Shown one piece after another: positions 10,736 to 19,419 of a stretch of 64,000 nucleotides of DNA. The stretch is taken from positions 84,582-148,581 of the IMG/VR virus record IMGVR_UViG_3300032313_001465. One strand, written 5' to 3'. The notes under the pieces are model-generated. The model was not told the origin of the DNA and searched no databases. It saw only the letters and a list, made by a program, of their open reading frames with translations. Position 1 is the stretch's first letter. The number at the start of each line of letters is the position of its first letter. This DNA comes from a virus. The translations under genes were made by a program, and so were the position numbers.

Positions 10736-11271
10736 TGATAAAACTTTTAGACCTCTTACGCGAAGAAAAACTAAATATTCTTAAACCTAGACGTTCCCCG
10801 GAAGAACGCCAATCTAACTTTCTTATTATAACCAATAAGAAAATTGAACAGTACATGAAGGATGGAGGCAAAGGTGATCTTGATTTAGCTAATACTAAAA
10901 TTACCTCACTACCAAATGGTCTAAAGGTTGGCGGTTTTCTGGATTTAAGAAATTCTTCCATCACTACATTACCAAATGGTTTAACGGTTGGAGATTATCT
11001 TTATTTAAGAGATACTAAAATTACATCATTACCCAATGATTTAACGGTTGGGGGTGAACTTGATTTAGCTAATATTAAAATTACTTCATTACCAAATGAT
11101 CTAACGGTTAGGGGTGATCTTAATTTAAGAGATACTAAAATTACATCATTACCAAATGGTCTAACAGTTGGAGGTAATCTTGATTTAGAAAATACTCCAA
11201 TAAGTAAAAAACATTCCGAAGAAGAAATTAAAAAAATGGTTCCGGGAGTAAAAGGCAATATTTATATATAA
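10735..11271 (+). CDS. Leucine-rich-repeat protein with class B leader (5 repeats)
   Basis: The leader MIKLLDLLREEK (possible cleavage after LRE) precedes a basic segment and five 20-residue repeats of the form DLxLxxTKITSLPNGLTVGG (about residues 47-146), then EEEIKKMVPGVKG. The repeats match a short bacterial LRR and would build a small solenoid for protein binding. A paralogue with fewer repeats lies at 21079 and shares the same leader, connector and tail. The target is unknown; a packaged effector that binds a host protein is one possibility. Confidence 0.72.
   Translation: MIKLLDLLREEKLNILKPRRSPEERQSNFLIITNKKIEQYMKDGGKGDLDLANTKITSLPNGLKVGGFLDLRNSSITTLPNGLTVGDYLYLRDTKITSLPNDLTVGGELDLANIKITSLPNDLTVRGDLNLRDTKITSLPNGLTVGGNLDLENTPISKKHSEEEIKKMVPGVKGNIYI
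10872..11171 (+). repeat. Five tandem 60-bp LRR-coding repeats
   Basis: Imperfect 60-base direct repeats, each containing TTACCAAATG or a variant followed by GTTGG, encode the 20-residue LRR units. Sequence similarity between units would allow gain or loss by slippage or recombination. Confidence 0.8.
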
Positions 11272-11282
11272 ACATAAAACAA

Positions 11283-11606
11283 ATGAAAAAATCAGAATTA
11301 AGACAAATTATTAAAGAGGAAATTAGTAAGGTGTTGAGTGAGATACAAACACCAATAGCTAATAAAACAGACAAATTTTTATTATATAGAAAGCCATCAT
11401 CTTCCCCTAGTCCGGGTCATGGTGCATATCTATTTTCATCTGGAAATACCCTAGATGAGTTATTTGATAATTGGATATTAACTATGCAATCCGGAGGATA
11501 TGGGTATAAAGGTCAATATTTAGATAATGAGCGCAAACGATTTGATATTGAACAAGAAAAATATTGGTCATCTCCTAGTTCATTTTACACACTCAAAATA
11601 AAATAA
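11283..11606 (+). CDS. Small protein of unknown function with class A leader, 107 aa
   Basis: The N-terminus MKKSELRQIIKEE then ISKVLSE is the archetype of the class A amphipathic leader, with IKE and LSE as (I/L)xE sites. The remaining 85 residues contain GHGAYLFSSGNTLDELFDNW and a Tyr/Gly-rich segment but no motif I can name. The gene starts 11 bases after the LRR gene and the next gene repeats the same 5' coding sequence. Probable packaged cargo. Confidence 0.6.
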   Translation: MKKSELRQIIKEEISKVLSEIQTPIANKTDKFLLYRKPSSSPSPGHGAYLFSSGNTLDELFDNWILTMQSGGYGYKGQYLDNERKRFDIEQEKYWSSPSSFYTLKIK

Positions 11607-11611
11607 ATATA

Positions 11612-12004
11612 ATGAAAAAATCAGAATTAAGACAACTTATTAAAGAAGAAGTTGAATCTATAGTAAATGAGACACGTACTAAAGATTTTGAAGTAAAAGA
11701 TGAAATTGGTAAATTTTTTGTAGTTACATCCCCATATAAAGATAGTACTAAAGAAGATATATTATTTGATTCTGATGTTTTTCATTTTGCAAATCAAGTT
11801 AAAGAAGGACTATCATTACATGATGTTATAGGATTATACAAAAACAAATCAGATGCCAATAGAATAGCAACTGAAGCCTTAAAAGAACGTGATACCCATT
11901 TAGATGAATTAAAATCATCAATGGAAGAATTCAGAAACCATAAAAAAGAAACAGAAGATAAAAAATCAAAAGCTAAGGAATTAATTCAAAAATTAAAAAA
12001 ATAA
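11612..12004 (+). CDS. Helical protein of unknown function with class A leader, 130 aa
   Basis: The leader MKKSELRQLIKEE then VESIVNE is nearly identical in DNA and protein to that of the gene before it. The body has a small alpha/beta segment (about residues 25-85) and ends in a highly charged Lys/Glu coiled-coil-like helix. It overlaps the next start by one base (TAATG). No family recognised. Confidence 0.58.
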   Translation: MKKSELRQLIKEEVESIVNETRTKDFEVKDEIGKFFVVTSPYKDSTKEDILFDSDVFHFANQVKEGLSLHDVIGLYKNKSDANRIATEALKERDTHLDELKSSMEEFRNHKKETEDKKSKAKELIQKLKK

Positions 12005-13056
12005 TGAATTCTTTAGTAGAATATTTAATTATGCCTATTATAGGAGAATCTACCTATAAACCGGGAGTAGTATTACTTCCAGGAGCATTCAAACCCCCAA
12101 CCGAAGGACATTTTAATTTAGTTAAGGAATTGGCTATGGATCCTAGAACAAAAGAACTAATAATTATTATATCCTCAGGTCAGAGAGAAAATATAGGTTC
12201 TGAAGAATCTGAAAAAATATGGAAAATATATCTTAAACATCTTCCAAGTAATGTTAAAGTAATGATATCTCCTGAAAGTTCTCCAGTTAAAGCAGCATAT
12301 AGTATTATAAAAGATAATCCCGATACTCATTATTTAGTAGCAGTAGGATATAGAAATGAAAAAGATAAAAAGGATATCGATAGAATCAAATCCTCAGAAA
12401 AATATCCAAATGCTGAAGGATTAGTATATAAAACAGATTCATCCACAAGAGCTATAGACGCCCGAAAAGAACTAGAGTCAAATAATCAAGAAGGATTTAA
12501 TGAATATTTACCATCTCAACTTACCCCATCTGAAAAAAATAAAGTGTGGAATATATTAACTAAACCCCCAATCCAAGAGTCGGATCGAAAAGGAATTAAA
12601 GCATTTTCCCGTGAAATTATAACAACCAATGAATCACAATCTAAAGATTTTTCATTTTCATTAGAGGGGGGTTGGCTTCTTAAAGATGGGTTATTATCTT
12701 TATCAAATTCCATGATTGAAAGTGGAATAAATATTAAGCCGCTTCCTAAAGTTATATTAATAGAAGATGATAAAAGCAATGCATCTAATATTTTAGGTAA
12801 AACCGCTTATTATGATCCACAGAATAAAACAATAGTGCTTTATACTTTAAATCGTCATCCTATTGATGTGATGAAGAGCTTTTGTCATGAAATGTGGCAT
12901 CATCATCAAAACCTAGAAGGTAGATTAAACAATATAAATACTACTAATACTAATGAAGATGATTATTTAAATGAAATAGAAAAAGAAACATACTTAAATA
13001 GTCAGATTATATATAGGAATTGGGCTGATAAAATGAGAAAATTAAATAATGATTAA
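12004..13056 (+). CDS. Nucleotidyltransferase-like domain fused to an HExxH metallopeptidase-like domain
   Basis: Residues 27-36 (GAFKPPTEGH) are the nucleotide-binding signature of the HxGH nucleotidyltransferase superfamily (NMNAT, PPAT, cytidylyltransferases), with T33-E34-G35-H36 in place of HxGH. SSTRAIDARKEL near residue 147 resembles the second (ISSTxIR) motif. The C-terminal part carries HEMWH (H295, E296, H299) with a later EIEKE helix that could give a third zinc ligand. The N-terminus has IIGE at residues 12-15, a possible prohead-protease site. The substrate of each domain is unknown. It overlaps the HAD gene by 8 bases. Confidence 0.68.
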   Translation: MNSLVEYLIMPIIGESTYKPGVVLLPGAFKPPTEGHFNLVKELAMDPRTKELIIIISSGQRENIGSEESEKIWKIYLKHLPSNVKVMISPESSPVKAAYSIIKDNPDTHYLVAVGYRNEKDKKDIDRIKSSEKYPNAEGLVYKTDSSTRAIDARKELESNNQEGFNEYLPSQLTPSEKNKVWNILTKPPIQESDRKGIKAFSREIITTNESQSKDFSFSLEGGWLLKDGLLSLSNSMIESGINIKPLPKVILIEDDKSNASNILGKTAYYDPQNKTIVLYTLNRHPIDVMKSFCHEMWHHHQNLEGRLNNINTTNTNEDDYLNEIEKETYLNSQIIYRNWADKMRKLNND

Positions 13057-13567
13057 ATTGAAAGACATATTCGAAAACGAAGTAATAGATCAGGTATTTC
13101 AAATATATTGTGATCTTGATGGGGTGTTAGCAGATTTTGATAAACGATTCGAATATTTTGCAGGGATGTCTCCTTCTGAATATGAAAAAGCATTCGGAAC
13201 TAAAAAGTTTTGGGAACTGATAGACGAAAAAGTAGGTGTAAAATTTTGGACAGGAATACCGTGGATGTCGGATGGTAAAACACTTTGGGAATTTCTTCAA
13301 CCACACAATCCTATACTTTTATCCGCTCCCTCTAGAAATGAATCAAGTAAAATGGGTAAAAGAATTTGGGTTAAACGAAACATGCCTGGAACTAAACTTA
13401 TTTTAGCAAGTAGAAGTAATAAACAAAACTATTCTGATAAGTCTAACATACTTATCGACGATAGATTAGACACAATTGAAGAATGGAGAGCAAGAGGAGG
13501 AATAGGGATCCATCATACTTCAGCCGCATCAACAATAGCACAATTAAAAAAATTAGGATTTAAATAA
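13049..13567 (+). CDS. HAD-family 5'(3')-deoxyribonucleotidase-like protein with class B leader
   Basis: After MIKLKDIFENE comes the HAD motif I DLDGVLADFD (D22 nucleophile, D24 acid/base). A conserved Ser region (LLSAPSRNE), a Lys-containing segment and motif IV-like ILIDDRLDTIEEW near residues 135-147 complete the fold. The order and the 172-residue length fit the NT5C-type 5'-nucleotidase group, which dephosphorylates deoxynucleotides. The leader suggests it is carried in the capsid, where IFE could be cut; that is inference. Confidence 0.78.
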   Translation: MIKLKDIFENEVIDQVFQIYCDLDGVLADFDKRFEYFAGMSPSEYEKAFGTKKFWELIDEKVGVKFWTGIPWMSDGKTLWEFLQPHNPILLSAPSRNESSKMGKRIWVKRNMPGTKLILASRSNKQNYSDKSNILIDDRLDTIEEWRARGGIGIHHTSAASTIAQLKKLGFK

Positions 13568-13573
13568 ATAAAT

Positions 13574-13969
13574 ATGAATATAAGATTAGTAGGTGATACC
13601 AAAGAAGATTTACAAGCCATTGTTAAAGACATTAAAGATTACTTTAAAAATGTTAACAAAGATTTTACAAGTAAATTTACAACCGAAAAACGTAAATTTG
13701 CAGAAGATGGAAAAATTGTTGAAAAATCAATAGATTTTATTACCGCTAAAGATAATGTTAATGGTAAAGAAACAACCATAAAACTTATTCCTATGTTAAA
13801 CCCAACTGAAATGAAAATTGAATTGGGAAATGAAGGAGAATCTGTTATTAAAGGTAAAATCAAAAATCAACTTAAGGGTCGTGGTAAGATTAAATCGTAT
13901 ACTAAGGATGCTAAAAAACCAATGAATGAAACACATTTATTGACTATAATCAAATCTATAATGAAATAA
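13574..13969 (+). CDS. Unknown protein, 131 aa
   Basis: It is an alpha/beta protein rich in Lys and Glu, with no leader at its N-terminus (MNIRLVGDTKEDLQAIVKD). The C-terminal 20 residues (NETHLLTIIKSIMK) form an amphipathic helix that resembles a displaced leader-like peptide. It overlaps the next gene by one base (TAATG). No catalytic motif or family is recognised. Confidence 0.5.
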   Translation: MNIRLVGDTKEDLQAIVKDIKDYFKNVNKDFTSKFTTEKRKFAEDGKIVEKSIDFITAKDNVNGKETTIKLIPMLNPTEMKIELGNEGESVIKGKIKNQLKGRGKIKSYTKDAKKPMNETHLLTIIKSIMK

Positions 13970-14541
13970 TGAGTGAAAATGTTTTAAAAAAGGAATTTAA
14001 TCCTAAAGATGTAAGTAGATTACGAAACCTTATCCAAGGTAAATATGGAGATAACACAATCACAGGAGTAGGTTATGCTAAGCCATTTATTTATAGAGAA
14101 GAAAATGATGTGTGGGAAGAAGATGGTAGAAGATGGACTATAAAAAACGGAATTAAACAAAATGTTACTAAATTAGACGAGGCTAAAAAAACACATCTTT
14201 TACCTTTATTATGTCCTTCTTGTAAATCACCAATGTCACCTCATAGAGATAGATCATTTTATAATATTCATAAGATGTGTTTAAATTGTGTTTCTGTAAT
14301 GGAAACTAAAATACGTCGTGAAGGAAAGTGGGAAGAATACGAAAGAAATATCCACAACAATGAAATAGATAATCTTATAAGAGAATTTAAGTTATGGGTA
14401 GAAGATGATTCAAAAGATAAAAACCAATCATATATCACGGAAGCTGGTGATCTTGAGAAATGGGTTGGGGGTTCTAGTACTGAACAAAAAGAACAACAAA
14501 TTCAAGAAACCCTCAAATATTTAGAAAATTTAAAGAAATGA
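13969..14541 (+). CDS. Zinc-finger protein of unknown function, 190 aa
   Basis: CPSC and CLNC pairs about 24 residues apart (near residues 82-109) make a likely zinc knuckle. The flanking part is charged and helical (VMETKIRREGKWEEYERN), and the last 30 residues contain YITEAGDLEKWVG and a helical end. The N-terminus FNPKDVSRLRNLIQGKYGD has no standard leader. The stop overlaps the next start by four bases (ATGA). Nucleic-acid binding is plausible but not shown. Confidence 0.58.
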   Translation: MSENVLKKEFNPKDVSRLRNLIQGKYGDNTITGVGYAKPFIYREENDVWEEDGRRWTIKNGIKQNVTKLDEAKKTHLLPLLCPSCKSPMSPHRDRSFYNIHKMCLNCVSVMETKIRREGKWEEYERNIHNNEIDNLIREFKLWVEDDSKDKNQSYITEAGDLEKWVGGSSTEQKEQQIQETLKYLENLKK

Positions 14542-15161
14542 ACATAACTTCTATTACATTATTATCTTCAATTTTAGTAGCACTAATTACTTCAGTATTA
14601 GGTCCCGTATTATTAGTATGGGTTCGAAGTAAATTTGATAATACTAAGAAAATCGATACATTAGGTGAAGCGTTTAAAGTCAATGAAGAAGTAGACCATC
14701 AATTAGATATTATGATGGACAAACTAAAATGTGATAGAATATGGATAGCTCAATTTCATAATGGAGGGCATTTTTACCCTACAGGAAAATCTATTCAAAA
14801 ATTCTCTATTTTCTACGAAAAAATATCACCACTAATAGTTCCAGTTAGAAACATATTCCAAAATATCCCGACCTCATTATTTCCTAAAACATTAGTTAAA
14901 CTACACAATGATGGGGAACTCATAATTCATGATAATGAAATAAGTAATTATCAAGATATATCCTATTTATTTGATAATTGTAAAGCTAAATCATTATATA
15001 TGATAGCCATAGAAGACTTAGAAGGACATTTTATAGGAATGATTTCAGTATCATATGAAAATAGTAAACATGTTCTGAATCAAGAAGAATGGATATTCTT
15101 ACGTCAAAAAATAGGAGCAATTGGAAGTATATTAACTAATTATTTAAACCCACAAAAATAA
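14538..15161 (+). CDS. Membrane-anchored GAF-like protein, 207 aa
   Basis: One N-terminal hydrophobic segment (residues about 6-30, ending LLVWVRSKF) would anchor it in the inner membrane with the rest in the cytoplasm. The soluble part (DRIWIAQFHNGGHF, then SLYMIAIEDLEGHFIGMISV) has the strand and helix order of GAF-type sensor domains. No effector domain follows. In a phage it could sense or signal at the host membrane during infection; no partner is visible. It is one of few predicted membrane proteins in the window. Confidence 0.55.
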   Translation: MNITSITLLSSILVALITSVLGPVLLVWVRSKFDNTKKIDTLGEAFKVNEEVDHQLDIMMDKLKCDRIWIAQFHNGGHFYPTGKSIQKFSIFYEKISPLIVPVRNIFQNIPTSLFPKTLVKLHNDGELIIHDNEISNYQDISYLFDNCKAKSLYMIAIEDLEGHFIGMISVSYENSKHVLNQEEWIFLRQKIGAIGSILTNYLNPQK

Positions 15162-15168
15162 AACAAAA

Positions 15169-15366
15169 ATGGATAATTTTAGCGTAACTAAATGGAATAG
15201 AGAAAGATATATTGATGAAAACAAAGATGTTAAATCAACTAAAAAAATACAAGAAGCATATAATTCATTAATTTCTATGATTGAGAAAAAATCAAAACAA
15301 TTAAATGATGATGAATTATATGAATTACATGAAAAAATGAAATCGTTTTTTACAAAATCAATTTAA
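15169..15366 (+). CDS. Small helical protein, 65 aa
   Basis: A short, charged, mostly helical protein without leader, cysteine or membrane segment (contains KKIQEAYNSLISMIEKKS). It begins 8 bases after the GAF-like gene with an A-rich start context. No family recognised. Confidence 0.5.
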   Translation: MDNFSVTKWNRERYIDENKDVKSTKKIQEAYNSLISMIEKKSKQLNDDELYELHEKMKSFFTKSI

Positions 15367-15384
15367 CTTTTATACTATTTTACA

Positions 15385-15392
15385 TATTTATT
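15385..15392 (+). promoter_or_regulatory. TATTTATT motif, candidate late promoter
   Basis: Variant of the recurring motif, 16 bases before the ATG at 15409 and within a 42-base gap. Confidence 0.35.
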
Positions 15393-15408
15393 AATAAACA
15401 ATAACATA

Positions 15409-15936
15409 ATGAACAACGAATTTGATTTCAAAGGGTATTTAAAAAATAACCCACTATTAAAAGAAACTAATATTAATATCAATATTAACGAATCTAAACT
15501 TAGAGAAAGAGTAAAAGCCGAAATTTTATCTGCATTAAAAGAAAATGATGCATATGAAGGAATTGGGGAATTTGATAGTAATAAATCCGCTCGTATTAAA
15601 GAATTTATTATAGCACTTAATAGGCTTGTAGATGAATATCACGCAGAATTATACTTAAATGATAGTGTATTTGATGCTATTTCAATGGTGATAAAATATG
15701 CTCAAGAAGAAGCAATGAATATGAATGAAGCTGAAGAAAAAGACCAACCAGAAGAAGAAGAAACTCCAGAAGTAGCAGACGTAGAACCTGAAATTACGGG
15801 TGATGAAAAAATAGTACAAGACGCTTTAACAAAGGCATATGAAACTGCTAGTAAAATGGGTGATAAAAAATTATTAGACCAAATAGGAAACACTATTACA
15901 TTTTTTACCCGTACTCACATTGTAAGTAACAAATAA
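15409..15936 (+). CDS. Acidic internal-type protein, 175 aa
   Basis: The N-terminus FDFKGYLKNNPLLKE carries an LKE site, and residues 27-46 (INESKLRERVKAEILSALKE) resemble a class A leader placed slightly inside the protein. The middle (about residues 103-130) is very acidic (EEKDQPEEEETPEV), and the C-terminus is helical. This acidic composition resembles phage core and scaffold-associated proteins. It is followed by a small basic Hc1-like gene, so the pair may be packaged together; this is inference. Confidence 0.55.
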   Translation: MNNEFDFKGYLKNNPLLKETNINININESKLRERVKAEILSALKENDAYEGIGEFDSNKSARIKEFIIALNRLVDEYHAELYLNDSVFDAISMVIKYAQEEAMNMNEAEEKDQPEEEETPEVADVEPEITGDEKIVQDALTKAYETASKMGDKKLLDQIGNTITFFTRTHIVSNK

Positions 15937-15964
15937 AATTTTTATAAACCAAAACCAATCATTT

Positions 15965-16141
15965 ATGAACACACAGGACTTAATTACCAGAATGCAAGAA
16001 GTATTTGAAACTCTAATTCATGAGGGCTCAAGTAAATTCAAATCAGGAAAAGCTAAAGCTAGAAAAGCAGCAAGTGAATTAAAAAAATTAGCAGGTGAAT
16101 ACAAAAGAGCATCTTTAGAAGAAAGCAAAACCACAATCTAA
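15965..16141 (+). CDS. Hc1-like histone-type basic protein, 58 aa
   Basis: A short ORF starting ATG at 15965 and ending TAA at 16139-16141 fills the gap between two genes and overlaps the next start by one base. Its second half, [20 protein letters not shown] then KRASLEE, follows the conserved pattern of the bacterial/chlamydial histone H1-like Hc1 family (RARKA, then KLxKEFRKxS). The first half, [20 protein letters not shown], is a leader-like helix ending in IHE. It probably binds DNA and could be packaged with the genome. The family call rests on motif recognition by eye. Confidence 0.65.
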   Translation: MNTQDLITRMQEVFETLIHEGSSKFKSGKAKARKAASELKKLAGEYKRASLEESKTTI

Positions 16142-17769
16142 TGACCCAAACATCAGGCCTCATCGTAAAAGGTGTAAATCCTATAGATAATCATGAAATA
16201 AGTAATGTTGTCCAAAGTGGTACATTTTACGGTGAGTGGTTTCCTGATAAAAATTATTGGTTTTTTCCTTTTGATGAGCAAAATTATGCATCATTAAGAG
16301 ATGATTTAGAACAAAAATTTATTGATACTGGAATTCATGCAGTATATACTGAAGTTAATGTTGATGTAGAATTAAACGAGTCTCTATCTAAAAAAGTAAT
16401 GGATGCTAGAGAGAAAATTCTTAAAAACATGAAATCAAATAAAAGAGAATTAGTAAAGCGATATGGTGCTGATGCTGAAAAAGTTATGTATGGTAGAGCA
16501 ACAAATTTAGCAAAAAAACAAATAAATAAAATGAATACAGAAAAATTAAGAGAACTTATAAAAAGTAAACTTCTAGAAGCTCCTAAAAAAGATCTAAATA
16601 ACGACGGAGAAATAAACTCAAAAGACTATTTAATGGCTCGTGATAAAGCTATTAAGGCAAATATGGGTACAAACGAAGCTGAAGAAGGTGATTATGTTTC
16701 TGATTTTATTAAAGCATTAGAAGATGTTAAAAGTGTTTTTTTATCTAAAGCCAAAAATAACAAAATAAAAGGCCCAATTTTAAAAGCATTTAATGAATTT
16801 ATTGACGAAATTGATAGACTTGCCCCTCAAAAATTAAAAGAAGACGAAAATGAATATCCAGAATTAACTGAAGCATATGTTCCAGATAATATTAAAGAAT
16901 TTTCCAAGAGAAAGGGTATTACTTCTTTAGTTAATAAAGCAGCAGGATGGGCTGAAAAAATAGGCAAAAGAATTACTGGAGGTACTGCTATTGGTAAAAA
17001 CTATGGTACATTAGTATTAGATATGGGTTATCAAAAGGGAGAAATTAGAATTAATATTGAAGATGAAATAATTGAATTATATGGTGAAGAAGTTAATAGC
17101 TTTCCTGAATTCAAACAAGTATATATGGATGAAAACGATAGTAAAGAATCGGAATCATTAAATGAAGATGATTATTTACAATCAGATGACGAATCAGATA
17201 TGGCTAAGTCGCAATTAATATCAATTCAATCTAGCGTTTCTAAATTAATGAATATGATTAAAGATAATGATCAACTAGACGCTTGGGTACAAGCTAAATT
17301 AACTAAAGCAGAAGATTATCTTGATTCAGTATCAGGATATTTAGAGGGTGAAAGTAGTTTAACTGAAAATGAAAAAGGATGGGATGTTAAAAAAGATACT
17401 CCAGAAATTAAAGCGTTAATGGTTACTGCAGATGATACATCAAAAACCCCATCAGAAAGAGATAAAGCAAGACAAAAAGCATACGATTTACGTAATAAAA
17501 TGTCTAAAGGTAAAATGGAAGAGAATGTAAGCTTAAGAAAAAATGATATTGTTATTTATAAAGGTAAAAAATTTAAAATAGGCATGATTGAAAATACTGG
17601 TGATTTTGATTTAGTTTATCTAAATACTATGGATGGTCAACCTGCCGAAGGTCCTAATGGAGGTTATTTAAGAGTACACGCTGATGGGTTACAAAAACAA
17701 TTGAAAGAGAATGATTTTGCTAAAACATTAGCTGAAAAATTAGCTAAACAAATTAAAGGAAATGACTAA
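16141..17769 (+). CDS. Modular internal-type protein with an EF-hand-like loop, 542 aa
   Basis: The N-terminal 70 residues form a small alpha/beta domain ([16 protein letters not shown]). A leader-like helix [20 protein letters not shown] lies near residues 130-150, directly followed by D151-x-N153-x-D155-G156-x-I158 to D162, which fits a 12-residue calcium-binding EF-hand/dockerin loop. Several acidic helical blocks follow, then a beta segment ([16 protein letters not shown], about residues 464-480). Multiple LNE, LLE and LKE sites suggest the prohead protease could cut it into pieces. It overlaps the next gene by 8 bases. Confidence 0.55.
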   Translation: MTQTSGLIVKGVNPIDNHEISNVVQSGTFYGEWFPDKNYWFFPFDEQNYASLRDDLEQKFIDTGIHAVYTEVNVDVELNESLSKKVMDAREKILKNMKSNKRELVKRYGADAEKVMYGRATNLAKKQINKMNTEKLRELIKSKLLEAPKKDLNNDGEINSKDYLMARDKAIKANMGTNEAEEGDYVSDFIKALEDVKSVFLSKAKNNKIKGPILKAFNEFIDEIDRLAPQKLKEDENEYPELTEAYVPDNIKEFSKRKGITSLVNKAAGWAEKIGKRITGGTAIGKNYGTLVLDMGYQKGEIRINIEDEIIELYGEEVNSFPEFKQVYMDENDSKESESLNEDDYLQSDDESDMAKSQLISIQSSVSKLMNMIKDNDQLDAWVQAKLTKAEDYLDSVSGYLEGESSLTENEKGWDVKKDTPEIKALMVTADDTSKTPSERDKARQKAYDLRNKMSKGKMEENVSLRKNDIVIYKGKKFKIGMIENTGDFDLVYLNTMDGQPAEGPNGGYLRVHADGLQKQLKENDFAKTLAEKLAKQIKGND

Positions 17770-18199
17770 AACTGATCTTCGAAATTTAATTAGAAGTATA
17801 GCTCAACCTATTCTAAAGACTCCACCATCTACAGAAATACCAAATGTAGAATATGAGGAATTAGAAAAATTTCCTGAATTAAAAAAAACAATCGTCGATT
17901 TACTTACTCAAGACTATGCTCGTTTTTTAGATGGAATTGATTGGGTTGCTCCTCGCCCTACTACATTTAGAGTAAATTTATTAAATGGTCAAAATTTTTA
18001 TTTAATTTATGGAAAACGTAGCTGGATAGCTCAAGTTGAAGGTAAAAAATATTATCTTCTAAATTTAAACGAAGAAGAATCAGCATGCCAAGCAATTGCA
18101 AGGATATTAAGGTTTGGTGCTAAAAATGAACCAGTAGCAGAAGGAGAAGAAGAACCACCAAAAGAAGAAAAACCACCAAAAGAAGAAACCCCCGAATAA
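17762..18199 (+). CDS. Unknown protein with leader-like helix, 145 aa
   Basis: [18 protein letters not shown] resembles the class A leader but lacks the Glu needed for (I/L)xE cleavage. A beta-rich domain follows ([33 protein letters not shown]). The last 25 residues are a Pro/Glu/Lys repeat ([12 protein letters not shown]), likely disordered. It overlaps the modular gene before it. Function unknown. Confidence 0.52.
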   Translation: MTKTDLRNLIRSIAQPILKTPPSTEIPNVEYEELEKFPELKKTIVDLLTQDYARFLDGIDWVAPRPTTFRVNLLNGQNFYLIYGKRSWIAQVEGKKYYLLNLNEEESACQAIARILRFGAKNEPVAEGEEEPPKEEKPPKEETPE

Positions 18200-18202
18200 A
18201 AT

Positions 18203-19414
18203 ATGGACGTATTTGATAAATTTTTTAAAAGATATTCATATAAATTTCCAAAAGGATATCCTGACATGAAAAATGAGCAGGATGTTTTACTATTAGAGAA
18301 TATACTTTATAATTTACTAGAAGAAAGAATTGTACTTAATGAGGCTTCTGCTAATAAATTTGCTAAAAATACATTATTATCTAAGAATCCTAAAGTATTT
18401 AGTGATACTGCTACTAATGATAGAATAGCAAATAAAGCTAACATATCAAATGATGAATTTGTTAAGCTAATTAAAAATACTTTTAAAGTAAAAAACGTTA
18501 AAGTTACACCTCCTAAACAAAAACCAAACCCTTCAAGTAAGTTTTCACTTTTCTCATTTGATACAAGTGAAGGTCCTGCTAATATTATTTTAGCGCTTCC
18601 TGCTACAGCAAATAAAGGAGTTGATTTTGAAAAAGGATTAACAAAAAGTCTACAAGATTATGCGGGTTATCCATTAGATGAAATTGATAATGAAATAGTA
18701 AAAAAAATATATAAAGATCTAAAAATAAACCCCGAATTATTATCTCCTGAAGACATAATAAATGCAGGAGAAACTGATACTAAACGTCCTATTAGTTTTA
18801 ATGGACCTCAATCTAGAGGAAAACAAATTGCTGATATTGTAATCACATATCAAAATAAACCATATTATTTATCCATTAAAGATCCTAAAGGCTCAGGAAT
18901 ATATAATGGTGGAACTTTAAAATCCATTAAATATAATAAGGATGAAACCAAAGTTATATTTGATGAAGGTGAATATAATTCTGATAAATTTAAAAAAGAA
19001 GTATTGGATGCATTTGGTGTTAATCCTAAAAGAATAGTAAAAGGCCTGAATGAATATTTAAACACTCAAGCTGGAATTAAATCAGGTAAACCTACCAATT
19101 TCGAAAGCACAAATGCTGATTTAGATAAAATATCAAAGTTCTTAGGCTCAGCACTAGATTATGGATATTATTATATAAGAAAAATTAATGATAATGACGT
19201 AAAAATATACAATATAAATTCAGCTAAAACAGCAAATCAATTAATGGGTACTCCAACAAGTGTTGAGGTAAAATATCCAGGTCCTACCACAAAAATAACA
19301 GCAGTAAAAGTAAACTTATCAGATTCAATATTTGGATTGAAAAATGCTACTCTAAACATTAGAAATGATCATGGTGGAGTAACAACCCCCGCTTTTAAAG
19401 TAACTATTAATTAA
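18203..19414 (+). CDS. Possible restriction-endonuclease-fold protein, 403 aa
   Basis: Near residues 213-232 the sequence KQIADIVITYQNKPYYLSIK has the order of a PD-(D/E)xK core (Asp, beta hairpin, then SIK in place of ExK), followed by DPKGSG. The Glu-to-Ser change occurs in some nuclease families but could mean an inactive enzyme. The N-terminal 50 residues (ENILYNLLEERIVLNEAS) are leader-like with an LNE site. The C-terminal 90 residues are beta-rich. A packaged nuclease-like protein is a working hypothesis only. Confidence 0.42.
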   Translation: MDVFDKFFKRYSYKFPKGYPDMKNEQDVLLLENILYNLLEERIVLNEASANKFAKNTLLSKNPKVFSDTATNDRIANKANISNDEFVKLIKNTFKVKNVKVTPPKQKPNPSSKFSLFSFDTSEGPANIILALPATANKGVDFEKGLTKSLQDYAGYPLDEIDNEIVKKIYKDLKINPELLSPEDIINAGETDTKRPISFNGPQSRGKQIADIVITYQNKPYYLSIKDPKGSGIYNGGTLKSIKYNKDETKVIFDEGEYNSDKFKKEVLDAFGVNPKRIVKGLNEYLNTQAGIKSGKPTNFESTNADLDKISKFLGSALDYGYYYIRKINDNDVKIYNINSAKTANQLMGTPTSVEVKYPGPTTKITAVKVNLSDSIFGLKNATLNIRNDHGGVTTPAFKVTIN

Positions 19415-19419
19415 ATAAG

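Noticed and set aside
10872-11230. CRISPR-like array
   Set aside because: The 60-bp units are imperfect, lack unique spacers and code for LRR units in frame.
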